The notes beneath the pieces were generated by a model that made no database searches, was not told where the DNA came from, and saw only the letters and a program-made list of their open reading frames with translations. The position numbers and the translations under genes were made by a program. Below are positions 4,602-10,992 of a stretch of 10,992 nt of DNA, piece after piece. Source of the DNA: a bacterium (lineage in GTDB: Bacteria; Armatimonadota; Fimbriimonadia; Fimbriimonadales; GBS-DC). The stretch covers positions 1-10,992 of the forward strand of contig JARJMV020000105.1 of the NCBI GenBank assembly GCA_029335935.2. Reading direction: 5' to 3'. Each line of letters starts with the position of its first letter. Position 1 is the stretch's first letter.

Positions 4602-5774
4602 ATGGACTCGCACGGTGAAGCGCTGGAGCGTTGGCGACTGATATTAGGTAGGCGCGCGGAGCAAGCGAACTCGGCGTTTCGGCTGCGCGGCGGCGCGGAG
4701 CAGGCGCAGGGCGAAGACGGCTTGCGAGGCGCCCTCCCCGCTTCGATGAGCCTCACTGCGCTGGACAACGCGCTCAGCTTCGTCTACGACGGTGGCGAGC
4801 GGTTCGGCGGCACGGGCGATAGCCAACCCTACATCCCCCAGTGGCTGGAGCAGATGCGCACGCTGTTCAACCAGTCCACCCTCGCGATGGTGCAACGCGA
4901 CGCCTTCGAGCGCACAGGGCTGGCTGAAATGCTTCTGCAACCCGAACTGATACCACAACTCCAGCCCGATGTGCAACTCGCCGCCACGCTTCTGAGCCTC
5001 AAAGAGCAGATTCCCGACACCGTGAAGCAGGCGGCGCGTGATTTGATCCGAGATGTGGTGGAGCAGCTACGGCGCAAGTTGGAGACACAGGTGCGTCAGG
5101 CGGTGTTCGGCGCGCTACAACGCAATCGCTACTCGCCCATCCGCTCCGCGCGCAACCTCGACTGGCGACGCACCCTCCGCAGCAACCTCAAAAACTACTT
5201 GCCCGAACGCAAAACCATCATCCCCGAACGGCTCTACTTCTGGGCGAACGAACAACGCTTCCGCGACTGGCAAATCATCGTGCTGGTCGACCAAAGCGGC
5301 AGCATGGCGAACTCGGCAGTGTACGCCAGCATCATGGCGTGCATCTTCGCCTCACTGCAGGTGCTGGAGACTCACTTGGTGGCGTTCGATACAAGCATCG
5401 CGGACCTCACGCCGTTCCTCAACGACGACCCTGTGGAGTTGCTGTTCAACATGCAGTTGGGGGGTGGAACAGACATCGCCCAGGCGGTCGCCTATGCCGC
5501 TCAGTTGGTCAGGAACCCTGTGAAGTGTATCCTTGTGCTGATTACCGATTTGTACGAGGGCGGCGACGAGTCGGCGCTGTTGAGCCAGTTGCGCGCCCTG
5601 CGCGAGAGCAAGACGCATGTCATCTGCTTGCTCGCGTTGGAGGAGGGCAAGCCCATCTACAATAAGCCACTCGCCCAAAAAGTCGCCGCGCTCGATATCC
5701 CGACCTTCGCAGCGACGCCCAACCGCCTGCTGGAAGTGATGGAACAGATTCTCAAGGGGGCCAAACGCGCATAG
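4602..5774 (+). CDS. VWA-domain protein of the YehP/VWA-SWIM cluster type
   Basis: This 390-residue cytoplasmic protein has a helical N-terminal half and a C-terminal von Willebrand A domain with a complete metal-binding (MIDAS) site: DQSGS at 230-234, T290 in GGGTD, and D316 in LITDLYEGG. The family usually works beside a MoxR-type AAA+ ATPase, a DUF5682 protein and a SWIM-domain protein (the E. coli yeh cluster is an example); its biochemical role is poorly known, with chaperone-like or metal-dependent assembly roles proposed for MoxR/VWA pairs in general. A SWIM protein follows 40 bp downstream. Alternative starts are GTG 4578 and ATG 4593. I favour 4602 because the family-like ALERWRLILGRRAEQ block begins soon after and a -10-like CATAAT lies 7 bases upstream. 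No ATPase gene is adjacent, which is unusual. Confidence 0.85.
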   Translation: MDSHGEALERWRLILGRRAEQANSAFRLRGGAEQAQGEDGLRGALPASMSLTALDNALSFVYDGGERFGGTGDSQPYIPQWLEQMRTLFNQSTLAMVQRDAFERTGLAEMLLQPELIPQLQPDVQLAATLLSLKEQIPDTVKQAARDLIRDVVEQLRRKLETQVRQAVFGALQRNRYSPIRSARNLDWRRTLRSNLKNYLPERKTIIPERLYFWANEQRFRDWQIIVLVDQSGSMANSAVYASIMACIFASLQVLETHLVAFDTSIADLTPFLNDDPVELLFNMQLGGGTDIAQAVAYAAQLVRNPVKCILVLITDLYEGGDESALLSQLRALRESKTHVICLLALEEGKPIYNKPLAQKVAALDIPTFAATPNRLLEVMEQILKGAKRA

Positions 5775-5814
5775 CGGGTACGCGCTGCCCCCAACCGACG
5801 GAGGCACGCCGCCG

Positions 5815-7266
5815 ATGCAACCGATGACACTGGATGAGGTACGCACACTGTGCGATATGGCGACCTATCGCAACGCCGAGCAGATTGTGGCAGCGAACCA
5901 GCTGCTGCAGTTAGCCCGCTCGGACGACACGCTCTACGCCCAAGTGCAGGGCAGTAAACCCTACACCGTGCGTATCGAGTTCAAGCAGGGCGCGCCCGTG
6001 GCGAAATGCACCTGCCCCGCCGCGCGGTTCGCCAAGTTCTGCAAGCACGCGATTGCCGTGCTGATTGTGTGGGCGCAGTCGCCTGAACGCTTCACTTACG
6101 GCCAGCAGGCGATGCTCAGCACGCCCCCGACCACGCCCAAACGCAGCGGCAAACGCGCCGCCAAAGCCACCGTCGATCGCGCTGACCTGCAAACGCAAAG
6201 CATCGAGCAGACGCTCAAGATTGTTCAAGACCTCGCCGCGCGTGGGTTATCGGGCATCCAACCCGCGTTCTTAGAGCAGCTGCGCGCGCTTGCCCCGAAC
6301 CTGGAATCGCTCAAGGCGCGACGCCTCAAACAGGCTGTGGAGCGGCTCATACAAATCATCGAAGCCTCGCAAGCCGAACCCGCGAACGAGGCGCAATACA
6401 CGCGCGCCCTGCTACGGCTGTGGCTGACCGCTCGCGCGTTGGAAGAACACTTCACCGAACGACGCATCCTGCCCGCAGAGCAGATGGAAGAGATGCTCGG
6501 ACGCACTTGGCGCGATAAAGACCTGCAGCCGCGCGAGAACCTGCGCCTGATGGAACTCGCCTACGAGAACATCGTACTGCCAGTCGGCTACCGACTGGAC
6601 ATCAGCCACCTAATCGACTTGGACACAGGCGAGCTGATGCGTGAGATAAAGATTGCCTTGTTGGACGTGCCTAGCGCGGAGGCGCGCGCGTTCAAGCCCC
6701 CACGCCCCGAACCGTTCCACGCCGTGCGTATCGGCGTCTATCCGGGCTATGCGCCCAGGCGTATCAAAATCTACGAGACGCTACCCCTGCACACGCCTAT
6801 CGCCGAACTCGTGTCGCAGGCGGCGCAACACGCCCATACCGAGTGGCAACCGCTCATCGAGCAGTATCTACAGCGGCTATCCGACCCGTTCGCGCCGCGC
6901 GAAATGACCTGTCTGCTACGCTACCAGCACATCGTGTGGCAGGACGGCATGCCATGGCTGTCCGACACGCACGGCGCCCTGTTGCCGCTCATCGTGGGAA
7001 CAATCCCCCAGCGATTGCGCCTCTGCAAAGAGGCAGAGCATCTCGCCAACGATTTCTCGACCGAGTCGGGTCTCATGTCGATTATCTTTCGGCTGCCGTC
7101 CTTCAGTGGTGCAGGCGTCCCCGACGAAGCTGCACTGATGCGTCATACTTGGCGCGCGCTGTTCGGCTACTTGGAAGGCGATTCCGCGATTGCGTTCCGC
7201 CCTATCGCCGCCTTGCACGAAACAGGCGCACTGCCGCTGCTGTGGATGATGCAGTCGCGCTCCTAA
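5815..7266 (+). CDS. SWIM zinc-finger protein
   Basis: This 483-residue protein has a SWIM zinc-binding motif, CxC-x8-CxH, at C65, C67, C76 and H78 (KCTCPAARFAKFCKH), preceded by a beta segment YTVRIEFKQGAPVA typical of the domain. SWIM domains bind zinc and are thought to mediate DNA or protein contacts. A basic, Pro/Lys/Ala-rich linker (about residues 103-120) leads into a long helical and mixed region with no recognised fold; the SWIM proteins of the MoxR/VWA cluster have the same layout. A GGAGG at 5800-5804 lies 10 bases before the ATG. A second ATG at 5824 is possible but worse placed. It forms a two-gene unit with the VWA gene. No terminator is seen after the stop. Confidence 0.85.
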   Translation: MQPMTLDEVRTLCDMATYRNAEQIVAANQLLQLARSDDTLYAQVQGSKPYTVRIEFKQGAPVAKCTCPAARFAKFCKHAIAVLIVWAQSPERFTYGQQAMLSTPPTTPKRSGKRAAKATVDRADLQTQSIEQTLKIVQDLAARGLSGIQPAFLEQLRALAPNLESLKARRLKQAVERLIQIIEASQAEPANEAQYTRALLRLWLTARALEEHFTERRILPAEQMEEMLGRTWRDKDLQPRENLRLMELAYENIVLPVGYRLDISHLIDLDTGELMREIKIALLDVPSAEARAFKPPRPEPFHAVRIGVYPGYAPRRIKIYETLPLHTPIAELVSQAAQHAHTEWQPLIEQYLQRLSDPFAPREMTCLLRYQHIVWQDGMPWLSDTHGALLPLIVGTIPQRLRLCKEAEHLANDFSTESGLMSIIFRLPSFSGAGVPDEAALMRHTWRALFGYLEGDSAIAFRPIAALHETGALPLLWMMQSRS

Positions 7267-7299
7267 GCCGCGATGCATCTTTCCCAGCGCTCGCTGAGG

Positions 7300-7326
7300 T
7301 ATACTACCTTGCAATCGTCAGGAGGG
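7300..7326 (+). promoter_or_regulatory. -10 element and ribosome binding site of the glycosidase gene
   Basis: GAGGTATACT gives a good -10 (TATACT, 7300-7305) after the SWIM stop; a -35 at 17 bp (near 7277-7282) is weak. AGGAGGGAG (7320-7328) precedes the ATG at 7330 with close spacing. This separates the glycosidase from the VWA-SWIM unit transcriptionally, although readthrough is not excluded since no terminator is seen between them. Confidence 0.5.
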
Positions 7327-7329
7327 AGT

Positions 7330-10326
7330 ATGCGTGGGATGGCTCTGACGCTGTGGTTGGGACTACTCTTGCACGGGTACAGTCAACCGAAGCTTACCCT
7401 GCAACCGCTGGAGACTGCGCCGAACCCCAACCTTGTTCGCAACGCCAGCTTCGAGCAGACCGAGAGCCATCTGCCCGTCGGCTGGCAATGGGACAAACGC
7501 AACACCGACGCCACTGTGCAGGTCGTTGCTGAGCCAGGCGCAACGGGTCAGGTATGTCTCCAGTTCACCAACGCCACGCCGTTCGGCGCGGACATCTACG
7601 GCATCCTGCGCTACGAGGGCGGCATCGAGGTGCAACCGAACACGGTATACACGCTCAGCTGTCGGTACAAGACCCACGAAGGCTATGTGGGGTTCATCGG
7701 TGGAGGCGACGGCTGGCGCGTGCGATTGCCCCTGCAAGACACGGGCGGACAGTGGAAACGCGCCGAAATCACCTTCGCCACGCGCGAGAGCGAAACCAAC
7801 TTCGACCTCGTGATTGTGATTGAAGCCCCCACCGACGGCGTGTGGCTCGACGCCGTAAAGTTAGAGCAAGGCAACCGCGCCACGCCGTTCACTCCCAGCG
7901 AGACGCCCGAACGACCCATCCTTACACTCGACGACTTGGGTGAGCGAGTCTACCTGAATGCCGCCTCGGGCGTTGTCGGGTTCGAACTCTACACTGCGCA
8001 GCCCCTGCGCAACTTCGAAATCGAGGTGCAGCTGGGCGAGCAGCGCACCCGACAGCGTGTAAACCTCGCCGCAGGGCATACGCGCGGCGTGTTCCAGTTC
8101 AACGCGCCCGCCGCCCCCGAACAGACCCTGCGCATTCAACTCCGTCGAGGCAGGCAGATTCTGGTGCAAGCCGAGCGCGACCTGCGTTTCTTTACCCGCG
8201 CCCTCGCCCTGCAACGCCTGCAAGCCCTGCAAGTCCAACTGCCCAGCTGGGAAGCGCAAATGCGCCGCGTGCGCGACACAGGGCAAGACATCGCCTACCC
8301 CCAAGCGAGCCTCACGATTCTTCAGGAGTTCGTGCGCTATGTGGGCGAGGATTTGCAGCAGGGTCAACTGCAACGCGCCTATCAGCAGCTCGACGAGATG
8401 GAGCGCGTGGCGGCGCGCCTGAACCAGATGCTCGCCGAAGCGGAGAGCGGCATGAAACCCTTGCCGAACGTGCCGCGCTATGTGACCTCGCCTGTCGAAA
8501 TTCAGGGCGCGTCGCTGATTGCCGACACAGAAAACCCCCTCACGGGCGCACGCGAACGCCGCCCCGTGTTCTTCGTCGGATTCGGACACTTCGGACAAGT
8601 GCGCGCCGACCTCGAAAAGCTCCCCCAGATGGGGTTCAACCTCATCCAGATTGAACGCGGCGTGTGGGATGTGCTCCCAGAGCCTGGGAAAATCAGCCTT
8701 CAGGCGTTCGAGGAAGATGTGCTGCCCGTACTGCGCCGCGCCGCCACCGCGAATGTGAAGGTAGATTATCTGATCAGCCCCCACTACATGCCTGAATGGG
8801 TCTATCAGCAGTATCCGCACCTCAAGCAGAGGCGCGACGGCTTCATCCGATACAGTCTGTTCGCCCCTGAGAGCCTGACCGTGCTGCGCCGCTACATCGA
8901 CGCCTTCGCGCCCCTGCTCAAAGACCAGCCCGCGCTGATGAGCATCTGCCTCTCCAACGAGCCGATTAATGTGGAGTCGCGCGAGTCGCCGCCGCACCAG
9001 CAGGCGTGGCGGGCATGGCTGCAGAGCCGTCACAGGAACCTGATTACGCTGAACACGCGCTGGAAGACCGACTATCAGAGCTGGGACGAGATCCCTGTGC
9101 CCGACGAGGACGCAGGCGTGATTTTCGCCGAGTGGCAGACATTCAACGCGGAGACGCTGGCCAACTGGCATCGCGAGTTGGCGCAAGCGATCGAGCGACA
9201 CCTGCCCGGCGTGCCGAAACACGCGAAGCTGATGAGCTGGAGTTTCACCAACGACCGCGAGTTGCCCCGCGGCGTGGACCCCGAACGGTTCGCCGAGTTC
9301 TGCGAACTCAACGGCAACGACGCCTCCACCTACCCCACCCGCGACCGCGACGCGCCGTGGGCGTTCGACTGGGTCACGACCATGCTCGCGCACGAGCTGC
9401 AACGCTCACTGCGCGACGCGCCCGTGTTCAACTCGGAGAACCATATCATCCGCGACCGTGAGACGCGCTCTGTGCCGCCGCAGCATGCCCGCGCCGTGTT
9501 GTGGGAAGAGGCGATTCGCGGGCTGTCGGCGACCACCTTCTGGGTGTGGGAGCGCACCGACGACCCTACGAGCGACTTCGCGGGCAGTCTGCTCCATCGC
9601 CCCGAAATCGTGGAGGCACTGGCGCACACCACTTTGGATTTGAACCGCCTCGCGCCTGCCATCGCCGCCCTACAGAACCAAAAACCCGATGTCTACCTGC
9701 TCTATTCGCAGCACGACATGAGGATGCAAGGGGTGGACGCCGTTGTGCCGCGCGACAGCCTCTATATCGCGCTGACGATGCTGGGCGTGCGCGTGGGGTT
9801 CATCACCGAACGGCAACTGGAGACGCGACCGCTGCCCGACGGCGTCTCGCGAATCATCATCGCCAACACGCAGTATCTCTCGGATGAGGCGTTCGCTGGG
9901 CTGGACACACTGCGCCAACAGCGTGGGATCCAAGTGCTGGGCTTCGGCGAGCCGTCCCTGCAGTTCGACCGCTACGGGCGGCGGCGCGTCTCACGCCCCG
10001 GCATCACAACCTTCGAGCGCAACCCGCTGACAGACGCACGGCGACTGTTTCTCCGCCTACAGCCCCTCTTAGACACCTGGCGTATCGAGCGTCCGCTGCG
10101 TGTGCTGGGCGAGAACGAGCAACCTGTGTGGGGTGTGAGCTATCGCGTCGCGCCTTACGAGAGCGGCTTCGTCGCCAGCCTGTGCAACTACACGCGCCAA
10201 CCCATCACTGTGCGCCTCGTCAACACCGAAAACCAGCCCATCAAGGGAATGAACCTCATCAACGGGGCGACCATCGAAGGGACGCTCACGCTCCAGCCGC
10301 TGGAACCCGTGCTGCTGCAGTGGTAA
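7330..10326 (+). CDS. Secreted multi-modular GH42-like (clan GH-A) glycosidase
   Basis: This 998-residue protein starts with a signal-peptide-like segment (MRGMALTLWLGLLLHGYS), then a CBM4/9-like jelly-roll module (about 32-187, ending in DGVWLDAVKLEQG). A beta-rich Ig-like region (about 193-290) and a helical linker (about 292-375) follow. The TIM-barrel catalytic domain spans about 413-780. SNEP carries the expected acid/base E544, and FNSEN carries the expected nucleophile E703. The LNTRWKTDYQSWDEIPVP segment resembles GH42 beta-galactosidases. Residues from 786 (YLLYSQHDMRMQG) resemble the GH42 trimerisation domain, and a beta tail follows. Typical GH42 enzymes are about 650-700 residues and lack the N-terminal modules. 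The substrate is unproven: beta-galactoside is likeliest, with other plant or exopolysaccharide glycans possible. The ATG at 7330 is favoured over 7273 and 7339 by its ribosome binding site. Confidence 0.82.
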   Translation: MRGMALTLWLGLLLHGYSQPKLTLQPLETAPNPNLVRNASFEQTESHLPVGWQWDKRNTDATVQVVAEPGATGQVCLQFTNATPFGADIYGILRYEGGIEVQPNTVYTLSCRYKTHEGYVGFIGGGDGWRVRLPLQDTGGQWKRAEITFATRESETNFDLVIVIEAPTDGVWLDAVKLEQGNRATPFTPSETPERPILTLDDLGERVYLNAASGVVGFELYTAQPLRNFEIEVQLGEQRTRQRVNLAAGHTRGVFQFNAPAAPEQTLRIQLRRGRQILVQAERDLRFFTRALALQRLQALQVQLPSWEAQMRRVRDTGQDIAYPQASLTILQEFVRYVGEDLQQGQLQRAYQQLDEMERVAARLNQMLAEAESGMKPLPNVPRYVTSPVEIQGASLIADTENPLTGARERRPVFFVGFGHFGQVRADLEKLPQMGFNLIQIERGVWDVLPEPGKISLQAFEEDVLPVLRRAATANVKVDYLISPHYMPEWVYQQYPHLKQRRDGFIRYSLFAPESLTVLRRYIDAFAPLLKDQPALMSICLSNEPINVESRESPPHQQAWRAWLQSRHRNLITLNTRWKTDYQSWDEIPVPDEDAGVIFAEWQTFNAETLANWHRELAQAIERHLPGVPKHAKLMSWSFTNDRELPRGVDPERFAEFCELNGNDASTYPTRDRDAPWAFDWVTTMLAHELQRSLRDAPVFNSENHIIRDRETRSVPPQHARAVLWEEAIRGLSATTFWVWERTDDPTSDFAGSLLHRPEIVEALAHTTLDLNRLAPAIAALQNQKPDVYLLYSQHDMRMQGVDAVVPRDSLYIALTMLGVRVGFITERQLETRPLPDGVSRIIIANTQYLSDEAFAGLDTLRQQRGIQVLGFGEPSLQFDRYGRRRVSRPGITTFERNPLTDARRLFLRLQPLLDTWRIERPLRVLGENEQPVWGVSYRVAPYESGFVASLCNYTRQPITVRLVNTENQPIKGMNLINGATIEGTLTLQPLEPVLLQW

Positions 10327-10382
10327 GACAAACCGATACGAAAAATCGCCCGCTTGGCGGACAAATGTAAGCGAACAAAGAG

Positions 10383-10407
10383 TTAGTCGTACACACAAGG
10401 CGACTAA
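10383..10407 (+). promoter_or_regulatory. Leader hairpin upstream of the 70-aa gene
   Basis: TTAGTCG (10383-10389) and CGACTAA (10401-10407) form a perfect 7-bp inverted repeat with an 11-base loop, ending 2 bases before the AGGAGG ribosome binding site (10410-10415). It could be an operator or a translation-control hairpin for the following gene, or the remnant of a terminator for the glycosidase, although no T-run follows. Confidence 0.4.
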
Positions 10408-10421
10408 ACAGGAGGAAGCTG

Positions 10422-10634
10422 ATGAGTAATATCACGCTCAAGCAGTACGCTCCGAAGCTCCAAGCCATCTGGCGTGGTCAGCTCACCGCGCGCCAATTCA
10501 TTCAGGAGGATATCGGCGCGGACATGGGACAGATACACTCCGTGATGGTAGGCATGCTACGCGAGCTGTTAGAAGCGTTGGAGCGCGAACTTGTGGACCG
10601 TGAGAAACGCCGTCGCGACGACGAGGACCAGTAA
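10422..10634 (+). CDS. Small charged protein of unknown function
   Basis: This 70-residue protein has a perfect AGGAGG site 6 bases before the ATG and ends just upstream of a strong hairpin terminator, so it looks like a genuine single-gene transcript. The N-terminal part (ITLKQYAPKLQAIWRGQLTARQFIQEDIGADMG) is mixed helical. The C-terminal half is a long amphipathic helix rich in L, E and R, ending in the very charged REKRRRDDEDQ. No membrane helix, Cys cluster or DNA-binding motif is evident, and I recognise no family. The helical C-terminus suggests oligomerisation or a protein partner. Confidence 0.7.
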   Translation: MSNITLKQYAPKLQAIWRGQLTARQFIQEDIGADMGQIHSVMVGMLRELLEALERELVDREKRRRDDEDQ

Positions 10635-10644
10635 CTTGAAGTAA

Positions 10645-10690
10645 CCCTCAGGGAGATGCGCCTCAGAGGCGCGTCTCCCTTGATTGAGGG
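10645..10690 (+). terminator. Strong hairpin terminator after the 70-aa gene
   Basis: GGGAGATGCGCCT (10651-10663), a CAG loop and AGGCGCGTCTCCC (10667-10679) form a 13-bp stem with one T-G wobble, followed by TTGATTG. An outer CCCTCA (10645-10650) can pair with TGAGGG (10685-10690) across a bulge. It lies 16 bases after the stop of the 70-aa gene. The T-run is poor, so termination strength is uncertain, but the stem is very stable. Confidence 0.7.
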
Positions 10691-10736
10691 TGTTCGGAAA
10701 ATCGTCTTGGCAGAATGCACCCCCCATAAAACGCAG

Positions 10737-10761
10737 GGCGCCCACGCAGGTGCGCTCCTAC
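10737..10761 (-). repeat. REP-like hairpin
   Basis: On the minus strand GTAGGAGCGCACCTGCGTGG continues into GCGCC. It has a GTAG tetranucleotide followed by an imperfect GC-rich hairpin (GCG and CAC pairing with GTG and CGC around a bulge), which is the architecture of bacterial REP sequences mobilised by RAYT transposases. Only one copy is visible in the window, so the family assignment is tentative. Confidence 0.35.
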
Positions 10762-10784
10762 GCCAATAACCAAGTAGGGCAGCT

Positions 10785-10875
10785 ACCCCCTCCTTTAGGT
10801 TCCCCCTGCAAGCAGGGGGAACCAATTCAGAAAAATCGGTTCCCCCTTTTCAAGGGGGAACCTGCAGGAGGGGGT
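10785..10875. repeat. Paired GGTTCCCCC hairpin element, intact copy
   Basis: Outer arms ACCCCCTCCT (10785-10794) and AGGAGGGGGT (10866-10875) pair perfectly over 10 bp. They enclose hairpin 1 (10798-10823, GGTTCCCCCTGC with a 12-bp perfect stem and AA loop) and hairpin 2 (10838-10862, GGTTCCCCCTT with an 11-bp perfect stem and TTC loop). The whole can fold as a three-way structure. It aligns along its length with the degraded copy at 261-357. Confidence 0.85.
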
Positions 10876-10934
10876 TCCCCATACAACAAGCGAATTTTCG
10901 AACAGCCTCACACGAACTTTAGATTGCGCCAATT

Positions 10935-10953
10935 GTCGGCGGGGACGCCGACG
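10935..10953. repeat. Short palindrome related to the left-edge motif
   Basis: GTCGGCG, a GGGA loop and CGCCGAC form a perfect 7-bp stem. The reverse complement matches positions 2-20 at 18 of 19 bases, so the same dispersed palindrome occurs in inverted orientation at both ends of the window. Confidence 0.65.
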
Positions 10954-10966
10954 GTACGCGGCGCTC

Positions 10967-10992
10967 CCCTCTCCCGCGAGGGCGGGAGAGGG
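10967..10992. repeat. Perfect 11-bp hairpin at the window edge
   Basis: CCCTCTCCCGC, a GAGG loop and GCGGGAGAGGG form a perfect 11-bp stem ending exactly at the last base, so the element may continue beyond the window. It resembles CCCTCTCCC/GGGAGAGGG intergenic palindromes found in several bacterial groups. The stretch 431-446 (CCCTCTCTTGGGAGAG) looks like a shrunken relative. Confidence 0.7.

Larger units (their letters stand above)
10685..10910. mobile_element. Candidate MITE-like element with terminal inverted repeats
   Basis: TGAGGGTGTTCGGAAAATCG at 10685-10704 matches the inverted right end at 10891-10910 (TGAGGCTGTTCGAAAATTCG on the minus strand) in 17 of 20 positions, with further similarity (CTTG) just inside. 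The 226-bp interior has no gene but contains a REP-like hairpin and the paired GGTTCC hairpins. This is the shape of a non-autonomous transposon, but no target-site duplication is obvious and the left end is shared with the terminator's outer arm. Confidence 0.4.
10635..10992. other. Gene-free, repeat-rich right flank
   Basis: No coding sequence is supported after the 70-aa gene. Apart from its terminator, nearly the whole stretch is accounted for by the candidate inverted-repeat element, the REP-like hairpin, the paired GGTTCC hairpins, the GTCGGCG palindrome and the edge hairpin. The minus-strand open frame across 10502-10825 is a by-product of these repeats and of the 70-aa gene. Confidence 0.7.

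Noticed and set aside
7861..9402. 513-codon open frame on the minus strand
   Set aside because: It lies wholly antisense to the glycosidase, whose domains and catalytic residues are clear; its translation shows the composition of a high-GC codon shadow and no recognisable domain.
10347..10359. Terminator for the glycosidase
   Set aside because: The CGCC/GGCG stem is only 4 bp with no T-run on the plus strand; on the minus strand it has T5 but no gene to serve.

Overview
The window is high-GC bacterial chromosomal DNA with tightly packed genes, short gaps and mostly ATG starts with purine-rich ribosome binding sites. No rRNA, complete insertion sequence or phage gene is visible. The mix of a DUF2203 protein, RuvC, a lone FlhF, a VWA/SWIM pair and a large secreted GH42-like glycosidase would fit a free-living, possibly thermophilic, Armatimonadota-like bacterium. 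That placement is an impression, not a demonstrated assignment.

Layout: (1) 1-456 has no gene and is a patchwork of palindromic repeats, including a 34-bp tandem array. (2) 457-1978, minus strand: a two-gene operon of a DUF2203 protein followed by galactokinase. (3) 2094-3248, plus strand, divergent from that operon: ruvC, then a 65-aa single-span membrane protein and a 161-aa multi-span membrane protein, all overlapping. (4) 3249-4509, minus strand: flhF, then a tRNA-Gly(CCC) only 10 bp after it. The tRNA's CCA end directly abuts the stop codon of the convergent membrane gene. (5) 4602-7266, plus strand: a VWA-domain protein and a SWIM zinc-finger protein. They look like half of the YehL/YehM/YehP/YehQ-type (MoxR ATPase, DUF5682, VWA, SWIM) cluster; no MoxR or DUF5682 gene is present here. 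(6) 7330-10326: a 998-aa secreted, multi-module clan GH-A enzyme resembling GH42 beta-galactosidases. (7) 10422-10634: a 70-aa charged protein of unknown function with a strong terminator behind it. (8) 10635-10992: repeat-rich non-coding DNA, including a 226-bp element with imperfect terminal inverted repeats.

Working together: the secreted glycosidase could release galactose or related sugars, and galactokinase would feed galactose into the Leloir pathway. They lie about 6 kb apart on opposite strands, so this link is only functional inference. Small membrane proteins of unknown role replace the usual ruvA/ruvB neighbours of ruvC. Both ends of the window carry related hairpin repeats: a degraded copy of a paired GGTTCC hairpin on the left and a pristine one on the right. 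The approximately 10-kb gene block therefore sits between two repeat-dense intergenic islands. The most unusual features are these islands, the VWA/SWIM pair lacking its ATPase, the modular GH42-like enzyme, and several promoters sharing an RGGTATAMT-like -10 motif, some placed so that transcripts would be nearly leaderless.
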